Source: Pontibacter flavimaris (GTDB taxonomy: Bacteria; Bacteroidota; Bacteroidia; Cytophagales; Hymenobacteraceae). From it: 64,000 nucleotides of DNA. Positions 8,308 to 15,642 of the stretch are shown here, in pieces (within the stretch, counting starts at the first letter, position 1; every line of letters begins with the position of its first letter). The notes beneath the pieces are model-generated. The model had not been told where the DNA came from. It was given only the letters and a program-made list of their open reading frames with translations, and searched no databases. Position numbers and translations under genes: made by a program. The DNA lies in contig NZ_LVWA01000010.1 in the NCBI RefSeq assembly GCF_001907195.1, forward strand, positions 371,085 to 435,084, given 5' to 3'.

Positions 8308-8499
8308 TTAAGCGCCTGATTTTCTCCGGTTAAAGTACATGACGCACTCCTGCAGTGCAACGGCTATAAGCAAGCCTCCCGCCACACCTCCCCAAATGGT
8401 ACCGATCATATCCGCCATCATCAATCCAAATATGATTAGTTGTAGTAGCAGACTAATTCCCCTGCGGGCTGTATTGGACAGATGCTCGTAGCTCTTCAT
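8308..8499 (-). CDS. Small membrane protein, paralogue of the neighbouring gene
   Basis: This 63-residue protein has one hydrophobic block, LIIFGLMMADMIGTIWGGV, matching the AD-x(n)-GG units of the 7765-8175 product. It ends in a short basic tail (NRRKSGA). It starts with MKSYEHLSNTARRG, comparable to MLNYEKLSRSTRTR of the neighbour. The pair are therefore tandem paralogues on the same strand, separated by 132 bases that are open in this gene's own frame. The function is unknown. AAGTATA words flank both ends. Confidence 0.7.
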   Translation of the reverse strand: MKSYEHLSNTARRGISLLLQLIIFGLMMADMIGTIWGGVAGGLLIAVALQECVMYFNRRKSGA

Positions 8500-8545
8500 G
8501 ACTTAAGTATAATCTATACTTTTAAAGTATAATTATGTTTATAGA

Positions 8546-8938
8546 TTATTCTATCCGCTTCACTTTCAATAAGTCATCGCTCAAAGAAACGATCTGGATG
8601 CGGTACTCGGTAGGCGGCGTGCTGCCCTCGGCCATGCGCACCTGCACCAGGTCTTTCTGCAGCTGCTCCCACTCGCCCACCTCTTCCTGCAGGCCGTCGG
8701 TAGGGGCAATCTCGAAGCGCTTGAACACGCCTCCCGGCTCTATGCTGAAACCGGTGCGTCCCCGCGAGGGCGGAAAATCATAGGTGTTAGGGCGGTATAC
8801 CCACAGTCCCTCCTCGTCTTCCTCGAAGGAGTGCAGCCATACTTTCCCGGCAAGTTGCGCAGCCACTTTATCGTTTTTCTTGCACGTTACCGCCATAAAC
8901 AGCAGGCACAACAGGCACAGCACAGACGTATATCTCAT
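8546..8938 (-). CDS. Small lipoprotein of unknown function
   Basis: The 130-residue product has a lipoprotein signal: a hydrophobic MRYTSVLCLLCLLFMA followed by a lipobox-like AVTC before KKND. The mature part contains segments such as GKVWLHSFEEDEEG and RIQIVSLSDDLLKVKRIE, the general style of Bacteroidota single-domain lipoproteins with a lipocalin-like beta-barrel. No specific family is claimed. It is probably monocistronic. Confidence 0.75.
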   Translation of the reverse strand: MRYTSVLCLLCLLFMAVTCKKNDKVAAQLAGKVWLHSFEEDEEGLWVYRPNTYDFPPSRGRTGFSIEPGGVFKRFEIAPTDGLQEEVGEWEQLQKDLVQVRMAEGSTPPTEYRIQIVSLSDDLLKVKRIE

Positions 8939-9113
8939 AGGTATAAATCAGGTTTATATGCTAAGGTAGGGAATAAGGACGGTATATGTAAGTATAAGCA
9001 TACAACTATTCTGCTCCCGGTTTGCTAACGGCAAGGGCTGAAGATTATTACGAAATAAAGTATGCAGGGGGTAAGGGCGCCGCCGGAAAGGACCAAGGTT
9101 CGGGCGCTTTTCC

Positions 9114-9121
9114 TATCTTTG
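9114..9121 (+). promoter_or_regulatory. Bacteroidota -7 element for the PolX-like gene
   Basis: TATCTTTG is an exact match to TAnnTTTG. It lies inside the longest open frame (ATG 9062) but 24 bases upstream of the TTG at 9146, supporting the TTG as the real start. No clear -33 TTG is present. Confidence 0.6.
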
Positions 9122-9145
9122 CAGCACACCGACAACACGCAGGCT

Positions 9146-10849
9146 TTGGAAAACAAGAAGATCATAAAACAGTTTAAGCTGGCAGCCGAACTCATGGAGC
9201 TGCACGACGAGAATCCGTTCAAGATTCGCTCTTACGCCAACGCCGTAGCGGCGCTGGAGCTGGTGGAAGAGCCGCTGGAAACCCTGACGCAGGCGCAGCT
9301 GGAAAGTATACAGGGCGTGGGCAAAGGCATCGCGGCCAAGATCTTGGAGCTAAACGAGAAAGGCACTTTTGCCGAGCTCGACCAGATGCTGCAGGTAACG
9401 CCGCCGGGCGTGGTGGAGATGCTGAGCATCAAAGGCATCGGCCCCAAAAAAGTACGTAACCTCTGGAAAGAGTTGGGTGCCGAGACGGTGGAGGAACTGC
9501 TGGAGGCCTGCGAGCTGGACAAGGTGAGCAAACTGAAGGGCTTTGGCGCCAAAACGCAGGAAAACATCCGGCAGGCGCTGCTCTTTACCCAGCAAAACCG
9601 GGGCAAATTATTGTATGCCGAAGCCGAGCTGGTGGCCGAGCAGCTGCTGCAACGTATAAAAGCCGCTGTGCCCGGGGCGCAGGTGGAGTTGGTAGGCGAG
9701 ATGCGCCGCCGCATGGAGATCATCACCGCGCTGCAGTTTATACTTGCTACCGAGGCTCCGGCCCGGTCACATGAGGCTTTACAAAGTATAGCGGAGCTGC
9801 AGGAAGACCAGAAAAACTCCGGCCCCTTTGCCTGGCGCGGCGCGCTTACTGAAAGCGGTATGCCGGTGGAGGTGCGGCTGGTGCCCACTGAGCGCTTTGC
9901 CAACGAGTTATTGCAGACTTCTTCGGCCCCGGAGCACCTGGCGCAACTGTTTACGGGCAGCACCAACCTGCTGACGGTGGTGCGCGAGCAAGGCTATGCT
10001 TCGGAAGCGGATATCTATAAATCGGCGGGCATGGCGTACGTAGCGCCAGAGCTGCGCGAGGGCACCAACGAGCTTGAACTGGCCCTGCAAAACAAACTGC
10101 CAAAGCTGCTCGAACTCTCCGACCTCAAGGGCATCCTGCACAACCACAGCACCTACTCCGACGGCGCCCATACTTTAGAACAGATGGCCACTTACTGCCG
10201 CGACATGGGCTATGAGTACCTGGGCATCTCGGACCACAGCAAAACGGCTGCCTATGCCGGTGGCCTGCGCGAGGGCGATGTGCTGCGCCAGCAGAAAGAG
10301 ATCGACGAGCTGAACAAGAAACTGGCTCCGTTTAAAATTTTTAAAGGCATTGAGTCGGATATCCTAGGCGATGGCTCTTTGGACTATGACGAGGATATCC
10401 TCAGGACCTTTGACTTCATCGTGGCCAGCATCCACAGCACTTTGAACATGGATGAGCAGAAAGCTTCGGCCCGTTTGATCACGGCTATTGAGAACCCTTA
10501 TACCACCATGCTCGGCCACCCGACTGGTCGCCTGCTGCTGCGCCGCGAGGGCTACCCGATCAACCACAAAATGGTGATTGATGCCTGCGCCGCCAACAAC
10601 GTCATCATCGAGATCAACTCCAACCCCTGGCGGCTGGACCTGGACTGGCGCTACGTGCACTATGCTTTGGAAAAAGGCGTGATGCTCAGTATAAACCCCG
10701 ATGCCCACCACACCAGCGGCTACGACGACATGAAGTATGGCGTATTGGTTGGCCGCAAGGGAGGTCTAACGAAAGAGATGACCTTTAACGCTAAGCCGCT
10801 GGAGGAAGTGGAGAAGTATTTCAGGGAGAGGAAGGAGAAGATAAAGTAG
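9146..10849 (+). CDS. polX: PolX-like protein: HhH and degenerate polymerase region plus PHP domain
   Basis: PolX proteins combine a family X polymerase core with a C-terminal PHP phosphoesterase that acts as a 3'-5' exonuclease and AP endonuclease in repair. The TTG at 9146 (ENKKIIKQFKLAAEL follows) is chosen because family members begin there and a -7 element lies just upstream. Helix-hairpin-helix motifs (GVGKGIAAKI, IKGIGPKKVRNLW) are clear. The palm segment that normally reads G-(D)-L-D reads MRRRMEIITALQFILA, so the two catalytic aspartates seem absent. The PHP half looks intact: HNHSTYSDG, GISDHS, KGIESDIL, SIHS, GHPTGR and NPDAHH. I infer nuclease activity without polymerase activity. 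Confidence 0.88.
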   Translation: MENKKIIKQFKLAAELMELHDENPFKIRSYANAVAALELVEEPLETLTQAQLESIQGVGKGIAAKILELNEKGTFAELDQMLQVTPPGVVEMLSIKGIGPKKVRNLWKELGAETVEELLEACELDKVSKLKGFGAKTQENIRQALLFTQQNRGKLLYAEAELVAEQLLQRIKAAVPGAQVELVGEMRRRMEIITALQFILATEAPARSHEALQSIAELQEDQKNSGPFAWRGALTESGMPVEVRLVPTERFANELLQTSSAPEHLAQLFTGSTNLLTVVREQGYASEADIYKSAGMAYVAPELREGTNELELALQNKLPKLLELSDLKGILHNHSTYSDGAHTLEQMATYCRDMGYEYLGISDHSKTAAYAGGLREGDVLRQQKEIDELNKKLAPFKIFKGIESDILGDGSLDYDEDILRTFDFIVASIHSTLNMDEQKASARLITAIENPYTTMLGHPTGRLLLRREGYPINHKMVIDACAANNVIIEINSNPWRLDLDWRYVHYALEKGVMLSINPDAHHTSGYDDMKYGVLVGRKGGLTKEMTFNAKPLEEVEKYFRERKEKIK

Positions 10850-10911
10850 CTAACGGTCAACCTGCTTCCAGCTTCCAGCTTGCAAAAGTATAGCTGTAGT
10901 CTATGAAATCC

Positions 10912-10957
10912 GTAAGCTGAAAGCTTACCCCAAGTATAGCCACAAGTTGAAAACTTG
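10912..10957. repeat. Two REP-like hairpins
   Basis: GTAAGCT/AGCTTAC (10912-10928) and CAAGTT/AACTTG (10943-10957) both have GAA loops and are separated by an AAGTATA word. They fill the gap before the glycosyltransferase gene. An imperfect CCAGCTTCCAGCTT duplication precedes them. Confidence 0.6.
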
Positions 10958-10982
10958 CGGCAGCGTTTGTTTAAAGTATAAC

Positions 10983-11960
10983 ATGCCCAAAATCCTCATA
11001 CTTCGTTTTTCCTCCATCGGCGATATTGTGCTGACCACGCCTGTTATCCGCTGCATCAAGCAGCAGGTGCCGGGGGCGGAGGTGCATTATGTTACCAAAA
11101 AAGCCTTCCAAAGTATACTTGCTCCTAACCCGTACGTGGACAAAGTGCATGTGCTGGGCGAGAAACTGAGCGACCTGGTGCAGGAGCTGAAAGCGAAGAA
11201 CTTCGACTATGTAGTGGATTTGCACAACAACCTGCGCACGCGCATCATCAAAGCAAGACTGGGCAAGCCGGGCCGCAGCTTTAATAAGCTCAACTACGAG
11301 AAGTGGCTGATGGTAAACTTCAAACTAAACCGCCTGCCTGACGTGCACATTGTACAACGCTACCTGGATGCCGCTGCTGCGCTGGGTGTGAAAGACGATG
11401 GCGGTGGCCTGGACTATTTTATACCTGCCCCGGATGAGGTGGACGTTTATACTTTGCCGGAAGGATTTCAGAACGGTTATGTAGCCTTTGCCATTGGCGC
11501 GCAGCACTATACCAAGCGCCTGCCCACCGAGCGAATTATAGAATTGTGCGAGCGCCTGCAGCAGCCAGTTATACTTTTGGGGGGCAAGGAAGACGCCGCC
11601 ACCGGTGAAGAAATCACTGCACACTTCACCAACCGATCAACGAACAACGAACAACGAACAACGATTTACAACGCCTGCGGCAAGTATAACCTCAATGGCT
11701 CGGCCTCACTGGTGCGGCAGGCCACGCAGGTGGTAAGCCACGACACGGGCCTGATGCACATTGCAGCGGCTTTTGGGAAAGACATCATCAGCGTGTGGGG
11801 CAACACCATTCCGGAGTTTGGCATGTACCCCTTCCGGACGAAGTATAAAGTGCTGGAGGTACGCGGCCTCAGCTGCCGCCCCTGCTCCAAAATCGGCTAC
11901 AGCAAGTGCCCCAAAGGACACTTTAAGTGCATGCGGGAGATCTCGTTTGAAGGGCTATAG
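10983..11960 (+). CDS. Glycosyltransferase family 9 (heptosyltransferase-like)
   Basis: GT9 enzymes transfer heptose or related sugars to the lipopolysaccharide core. The start is ATG 10983 (MPKILILRFSSIGDIVLTTP, the classical N terminus) rather than the upstream ATG at 10947, which reads through REP hairpins. Family features are the RFSSIGDIVLTTPVIR opening, KNFDYVVDLHNNLRT, and the acceptor/donor region VVSHDTGLMHIAAAFGKDII near the C terminus. About 325 residues is normal. Around 11636-11665 the gene contains a simple repeat (AACGAACAACGAACAACG) that encodes NRSTNNEQRTT, probably a surface-loop expansion. No other LPS gene is adjacent. Confidence 0.9.
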   Translation: MPKILILRFSSIGDIVLTTPVIRCIKQQVPGAEVHYVTKKAFQSILAPNPYVDKVHVLGEKLSDLVQELKAKNFDYVVDLHNNLRTRIIKARLGKPGRSFNKLNYEKWLMVNFKLNRLPDVHIVQRYLDAAAALGVKDDGGGLDYFIPAPDEVDVYTLPEGFQNGYVAFAIGAQHYTKRLPTERIIELCERLQQPVILLGGKEDAATGEEITAHFTNRSTNNEQRTTIYNACGKYNLNGSASLVRQATQVVSHDTGLMHIAAAFGKDIISVWGNTIPEFGMYPFRTKYKVLEVRGLSCRPCSKIGYSKCPKGHFKCMREISFEGL

Positions 11961-13691
11961 TTAAGGCGTATACTTATAAAAACGGGTAAAGCAATTGCTA
12001 TAAGCAGACGAACGAAGCATGCCCACGTATAGGGCATCCTTAGTGGCAAAGCCAGAGAAACTTATATTGTAATAGTAGCCGTACTGGTCTGCCACACAGC
12101 CGGGGTAGAAAGCAGCCTTTTCCCACGATTTAGTAGAGGTGTTGTAGCGATACAGTGTCGGGTACTGCCTCTGCGTGAGCAGGTATACATCTGAGCCGTC
12201 TGTGGTAAAGGCATGGCTGTCGCTGGCGCTGTACTGGCTGTGAACGGACCAGGAGTCTGTGGCCTGGTTGTACTCCATCACGCTCCCGTTCACCAGTAGG
12301 TAACCTTTGCCATTTTGGCTGAATGCGCTACCATATGCAACATAACCTGGTACCCTGTTAAGTGTTGTGAACTGCTCCGTCTGCGGGTCGTAGCGCCGTA
12401 GGATATAGCTGCTTTCGTTGCTGGTGCCCCCGGCAAAGTATATCTTCCCGTCCAACACAAAGCTTGCTACGCGCGACGTATAAACCTTGAGGCCAGGCTT
12501 CTCCTTCCAAATGCCTGACCTGAAGTCATACTCCCACACATCACCATAATTGTAGAATCCTTTCGTGCCCCCAATAAGGTAGGCCTTGTCGCCAACACGC
12601 TGCCACAGTGGAGTAGAGCGACCTAGCCCCGGAAACTTGCTTTCCTCACGCCACTGCCCGGTGGCCGTAGAGTAGCTAATTACACGGTTGTAATCGAAGA
12701 AATACCCCTTTCCATCGGCCTCAAAAGCTGGCATATAGCTTGACTGTACCGGCAGGTCCAGCGCTGTAGCCGAACTGAAGTTGGAGCGGATGGTAAAGCT
12801 GAAAGGAATACTGGCGGTTTTCTCGCCGGCCGTAACCGTGAGTGGCAGCGGCGTGTCAAATTCCGCAGGATCCGGAAAGGGAACCTCCACCAGCAGTTTC
12901 GTGTCGAAGGCGGAGAGCACTTTAAATTGCATCAGTCCGTGACGCACGTACGGCCCCCATTGCCCACCGAAGAGGTGCTTCCCGAACAGCGTTAGCGTAT
13001 CGCCGGGTGTGGCCTCTAGCTTGGACATCTTATGTATTTCAGGTCCCCAGATTCTGAATGTCTCCTCTGATACGCCTATTTTGTCCTTATACCTCTTCAC
13101 CTGTATCGGGAAGGAGCCAAAATGCTTCGACCCCGATATCCTTACTACCAGTTTGTTGTCATCAGATGATAAAACATTGGCTCTTACTGGTCCAACGAAC
13201 ACCTCCATTTCATACTTGTTTTTTGAAAAGTTGAAGCCTGTTATGGTAATCTGGGTGTGGTCAGGGCCTTCTTTAGGTGAAAAGTCTGTGATGGTAGGCG
13301 GGCTGGTGACAAAGCTCGTGGCTTCCATGTAGGGGCTGTAAATGGTCTTGTCGTCCACAACGGCGTAGGCTCTTACTTCATAAGTGATTCTACTGGTAAG
13401 CCTTGCCGACAAGACGGCGCTGAACTTATTGTCAGCCATGGTGGCGGATACTCTCGCCTCTGACTGCTGATCACCCGATTGGGGTTTGTAGGCGAATCCA
13501 TACTCTGTTGGAGCGTTTTCGCCCTGGTATAGGATAATGGCCGACGCCTTTATGCCAGTGCTGTCAGGAAAGGCCTGCTGCATCTCCAGGTAAGGGTGTT
13601 GCAGCGCCTTCGGGAACTCCTCCTCTTTGGCGCAGCTGCACAGGCAAACAAAGACCAGGTACAGGATGTAACGGGTGAAGCAGGTTTTCAT
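11961..13691 (-). CDS. Lipoprotein with IPT/TIG and Kelch-type repeats
   Basis: This 576-residue surface lipoprotein has a signal ending in the lipobox LCSC before AKEEEF. The middle region includes an IPT/TIG-like immunoglobulin segment (PTITDFSPKEGPDHTQITI, about residues 132-215) and a second one (GDTLTLFGKHLFGG). The C-terminal half has Kelch-like units with paired G and W/Y (DKAYLIGGTKGF, DGKIYFAGGTSNES, NGKGYLLVNG), forming a probable beta-propeller. Its start overlaps the stop of the 13688-14788 gene by four bases, so the two are translationally coupled. Function is unknown. Surface binding is an inference. Confidence 0.85.
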   Translation of the reverse strand: MKTCFTRYILYLVFVCLCSCAKEEEFPKALQHPYLEMQQAFPDSTGIKASAIILYQGENAPTEYGFAYKPQSGDQQSEARVSATMADNKFSAVLSARLTSRITYEVRAYAVVDDKTIYSPYMEATSFVTSPPTITDFSPKEGPDHTQITITGFNFSKNKYEMEVFVGPVRANVLSSDDNKLVVRISGSKHFGSFPIQVKRYKDKIGVSEETFRIWGPEIHKMSKLEATPGDTLTLFGKHLFGGQWGPYVRHGLMQFKVLSAFDTKLLVEVPFPDPAEFDTPLPLTVTAGEKTASIPFSFTIRSNFSSATALDLPVQSSYMPAFEADGKGYFFDYNRVISYSTATGQWREESKFPGLGRSTPLWQRVGDKAYLIGGTKGFYNYGDVWEYDFRSGIWKEKPGLKVYTSRVASFVLDGKIYFAGGTSNESSYILRRYDPQTEQFTTLNRVPGYVAYGSAFSQNGKGYLLVNGSVMEYNQATDSWSVHSQYSASDSHAFTTDGSDVYLLTQRQYPTLYRYNTSTKSWEKAAFYPGCVADQYGYYYNISFSGFATKDALYVGMLRSSAYSNCFTRFYKYTP

Positions 13692-14788
13692 AGGTTGAGG
13701 CTAACGGTAAGGGACTGGTTGCTGATATGGAACTGTTTGCTGAAAGTGTTTCCCTGGCTGATGCCCACTGACACGTAGTGCCTGGGGAGGTAAAAATAGC
13801 TGATGCCTGCACCTGCCTCAAACCCAAACATCACCTCAGAGCTGACAAGGGAAGGGGCAAGGTGCAGCCATACCTTGTCTCCCTCGGTTACGGCTTTCAC
13901 CGCCTGGGTGTCGCTTTGCAGAATATAGGTTACACTTGGGCCTGCCTGCGCAAACAGGCGCAGCTTGGAGAGGGTATGGCTATACTTTGGCAGCAGGGAG
14001 AGGCTGGCGTAGTCGAGGTCCACTTTGTAATCATAGCGCGTATCCCGGCCGGTCGTAGTTTCGTTAAACCGCATTTTGCCGTAGCTGGCCTGTGTTTGCA
14101 CCGACAGGTTGTTCACCGACCAGAGCGGCAGGTCGGCAAAGGCACCCGCGCTGATATTGAGGGATGTTGCTTTTACCGGGCTGTCATTCCCCTCCAGCCA
14201 TGAGCCTTTGCTAGTAAGCACGGAGCGGTTAAAGGAAGAGAAAACGCCAACGCTGCTAAACATAATGGTTGGCGACTTGCCTTCTGCTCTATTGTTCACA
14301 AAATAGCGTAGCGCTTTTGGCTTGAGTTTGAACAGGTGGAGCTCATCGTACCAGCTATCGGAAGGGGCTGTCAGCGATCGTAGGTACGGGAGCAGGTCCT
14401 GCTCCCGGATTTGTTCAGAGGCAGAGGAGGGCTTGAGAAAAACGTTGTCGCGCCTGAAGTAGAAGAATGTGCTGTCGCCTAATACCTCTATAAAAATATG
14501 CAGCGGCTTGCCATCAGCAAGTATGGTTTTGGTAACAAAGTTCTTACCGTCCTTGAGTTTGAACCCAGCAAGTTGCTCAGAACTGTAGAGCATGGAGGAG
14601 CCTTGTCGGAAGCGGTTGAATTGTATCTGCCAGGGCTGACGGTGGTCGAAGCTTATAAAGCCTTCGTTGTACTCTCCGCCTTTCTTGATGATGAAGCCCT
14701 TTGACGACTGACCGAAGCTTTGCAGTGCCACCAGGCACAGCAGGAGCGGCAGGAAAAGTAAACAAGTTTGTTTTCTGAGTAGTATCAC
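13688..14788 (-). CDS. Exported protein with predicted outer membrane beta-barrel
   Basis: The 366-residue product begins with a signal peptide (MILLRKQTCLLFLPLLLCLV, cleavage near SFGQ). An N-terminal domain (FIIKKGGEYNEGFISF, FYFRRDNVFLKP) is followed from about residue 180 by alternating hydrophobic segments such as LRLFAQAGPSVTYILQ and VSVGISQGN, ending in LTVSLNL. A terminal aromatic/hydrophobic strand is typical of small Bacteroidota barrel domains. It is the first gene of a two-gene operon with the Kelch lipoprotein (4-base overlap), which suggests a surface-exposed pair. Confidence 0.7.
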   Translation of the reverse strand: MILLRKQTCLLFLPLLLCLVALQSFGQSSKGFIIKKGGEYNEGFISFDHRQPWQIQFNRFRQGSSMLYSSEQLAGFKLKDGKNFVTKTILADGKPLHIFIEVLGDSTFFYFRRDNVFLKPSSASEQIREQDLLPYLRSLTAPSDSWYDELHLFKLKPKALRYFVNNRAEGKSPTIMFSSVGVFSSFNRSVLTSKGSWLEGNDSPVKATSLNISAGAFADLPLWSVNNLSVQTQASYGKMRFNETTTGRDTRYDYKVDLDYASLSLLPKYSHTLSKLRLFAQAGPSVTYILQSDTQAVKAVTEGDKVWLHLAPSLVSSEVMFGFEAGAGISYFYLPRHYVSVGISQGNTFSKQFHISNQSLTVSLNL

Positions 14789-14839
14789 GTGATGTTAGGA
14801 GCTGGTAACAGGTAATAAATATACAGATACAAGTATATA

Positions 14840-14872
14840 TTGCAAAGTAAATGAACTTACGGGCTATATTTG
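14840..14872 (+). promoter_or_regulatory. Bacteroidota-type promoter (-33 TTG and -7 TATATTTG)
   Basis: TTG at 14840-14842 and an exact TAnnTTTG match at 14865-14872 are separated by 22 bases. The start codon of the next gene is 22 bases after the -7 element. On the opposite strand TTACTTTG (14844-14851) is one mismatch from consensus and may serve the divergent operon. Confidence 0.6.
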
Positions 14873-14894
14873 AACCGATTTATGAGTAAAAGCT

Positions 14895-15296
14895 ATGCCT
14901 AAATATAACTTAACCTGGCAGGAAGCCGATGTGCAACTACTGGAGGCGCTTCTTTTAGCATCCGGCGAAGAGGGCGGTGCGCCGCTGCACGAAATCTTGC
15001 TCATGGCCGATGCCGTGGACGGAACCGTGCTCTCGCAGAATGAAGTGGAGCAGGGGCTGGAGAAGTTGATGTCGGTGGGATATGTGGCGATTAAGAAGAA
15101 TAAACTGCTGCTTACGCCAACATTCTTAACAGACTATGAAAGTATAGACGGTGCCGAAGACGAGCGACTGGCCCTGGAGCAGCTGCTGCAAACCAAAGCG
15201 CTACAGGCCGAGAACTTCGATGAGCCCAAGATCCTGATCAAGAAGTATAAACTCAAAAACCAGTACCAGGCTTACCTGGAGCAGTTTGGTGGTTGA
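14895..15296 (+). CDS. Hypothetical protein, possibly winged-helix-like
   Basis: The 133-residue soluble protein has predicted helices and a beta-hairpin-like segment (SVGYVAIKKNKLLLTPTFL) after helix-rich stretches (LLEALLLASGEEGG, NEVEQGLEKLMSVGY). This resembles a winged-helix layout in which the hairpin follows two helices. The C-terminal third is charged (ILIKKYKLKNQYQAYLEQ). No family is recognised and no DNA-binding claim is made beyond the layout. It has its own good promoter and a following terminator, so it is monocistronic. Confidence 0.75.
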   Translation: MPKYNLTWQEADVQLLEALLLASGEEGGAPLHEILLMADAVDGTVLSQNEVEQGLEKLMSVGYVAIKKNKLLLTPTFLTDYESIDGAEDERLALEQLLQTKALQAENFDEPKILIKKYKLKNQYQAYLEQFGG

Positions 15297-15396
15297 TAGA
15301 TTTGGAGATTTGGGAATTTGGGAATGAGAAGATTTGGAAATTTGGAGATGTGAAGATTGGGCAATAAATTATATTCGCTCCATTAACAGGACAAAA

Positions 15397-15427
15397 GCCG
15401 TTGAGTAGTCAGCGGCGTTTGTTTTAA
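15397..15427 (+). terminator. Probable terminator with GCCGTTGA/TCAGCGGC stem
   Basis: GCCGTTGA (15397-15404) pairs with TCAGCGGC (15409-15416), including one G-U pair. A GTAG loop and a T-rich GTTTGTTTT tail complete it. It lies about 100 bases after the gene, in a low-complexity stretch of GGAAATTTGGAGATTTGGG-like repeats (15297-15360, and inverted at 15430-15480). Confidence 0.55.
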
Positions 15428-15549
15428 AGAATTTCCAAATCCTCCCATCTTCCCATCCCCATCTTCCCATCTCCAAATTTACACAGCTTCAAATTTTATA
15501 CTTACGCGCCCTTTTGCTTGCTGGTGAAAACACACAGCAAGGGCGTAAG

Positions 15550-15600
15550 CTACTAAGCAGAACAGCCGCTGATTTGGTCAGCGGCTGTTCTGCTTAGTAG
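15550..15600. repeat. Perfect 23-bp stem hairpin between convergent genes
   Basis: Bases 15550-15572 and 15578-15600 are perfectly complementary with a TTTGG loop. The core GCCGCTGA-TTTGG-TCAGCGGC echoes the terminator at 15397 and the hairpin at 53597. There is no long T run, so it may be a terminator, an element end or a structured RNA. The rest of 15297-15642 is low-complexity sequence without a gene. Confidence 0.75.
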
Positions 15601-15642
15601 GGTTGGAGCATCTTCACATCTCCACATTTCCAAATCCTCAAA

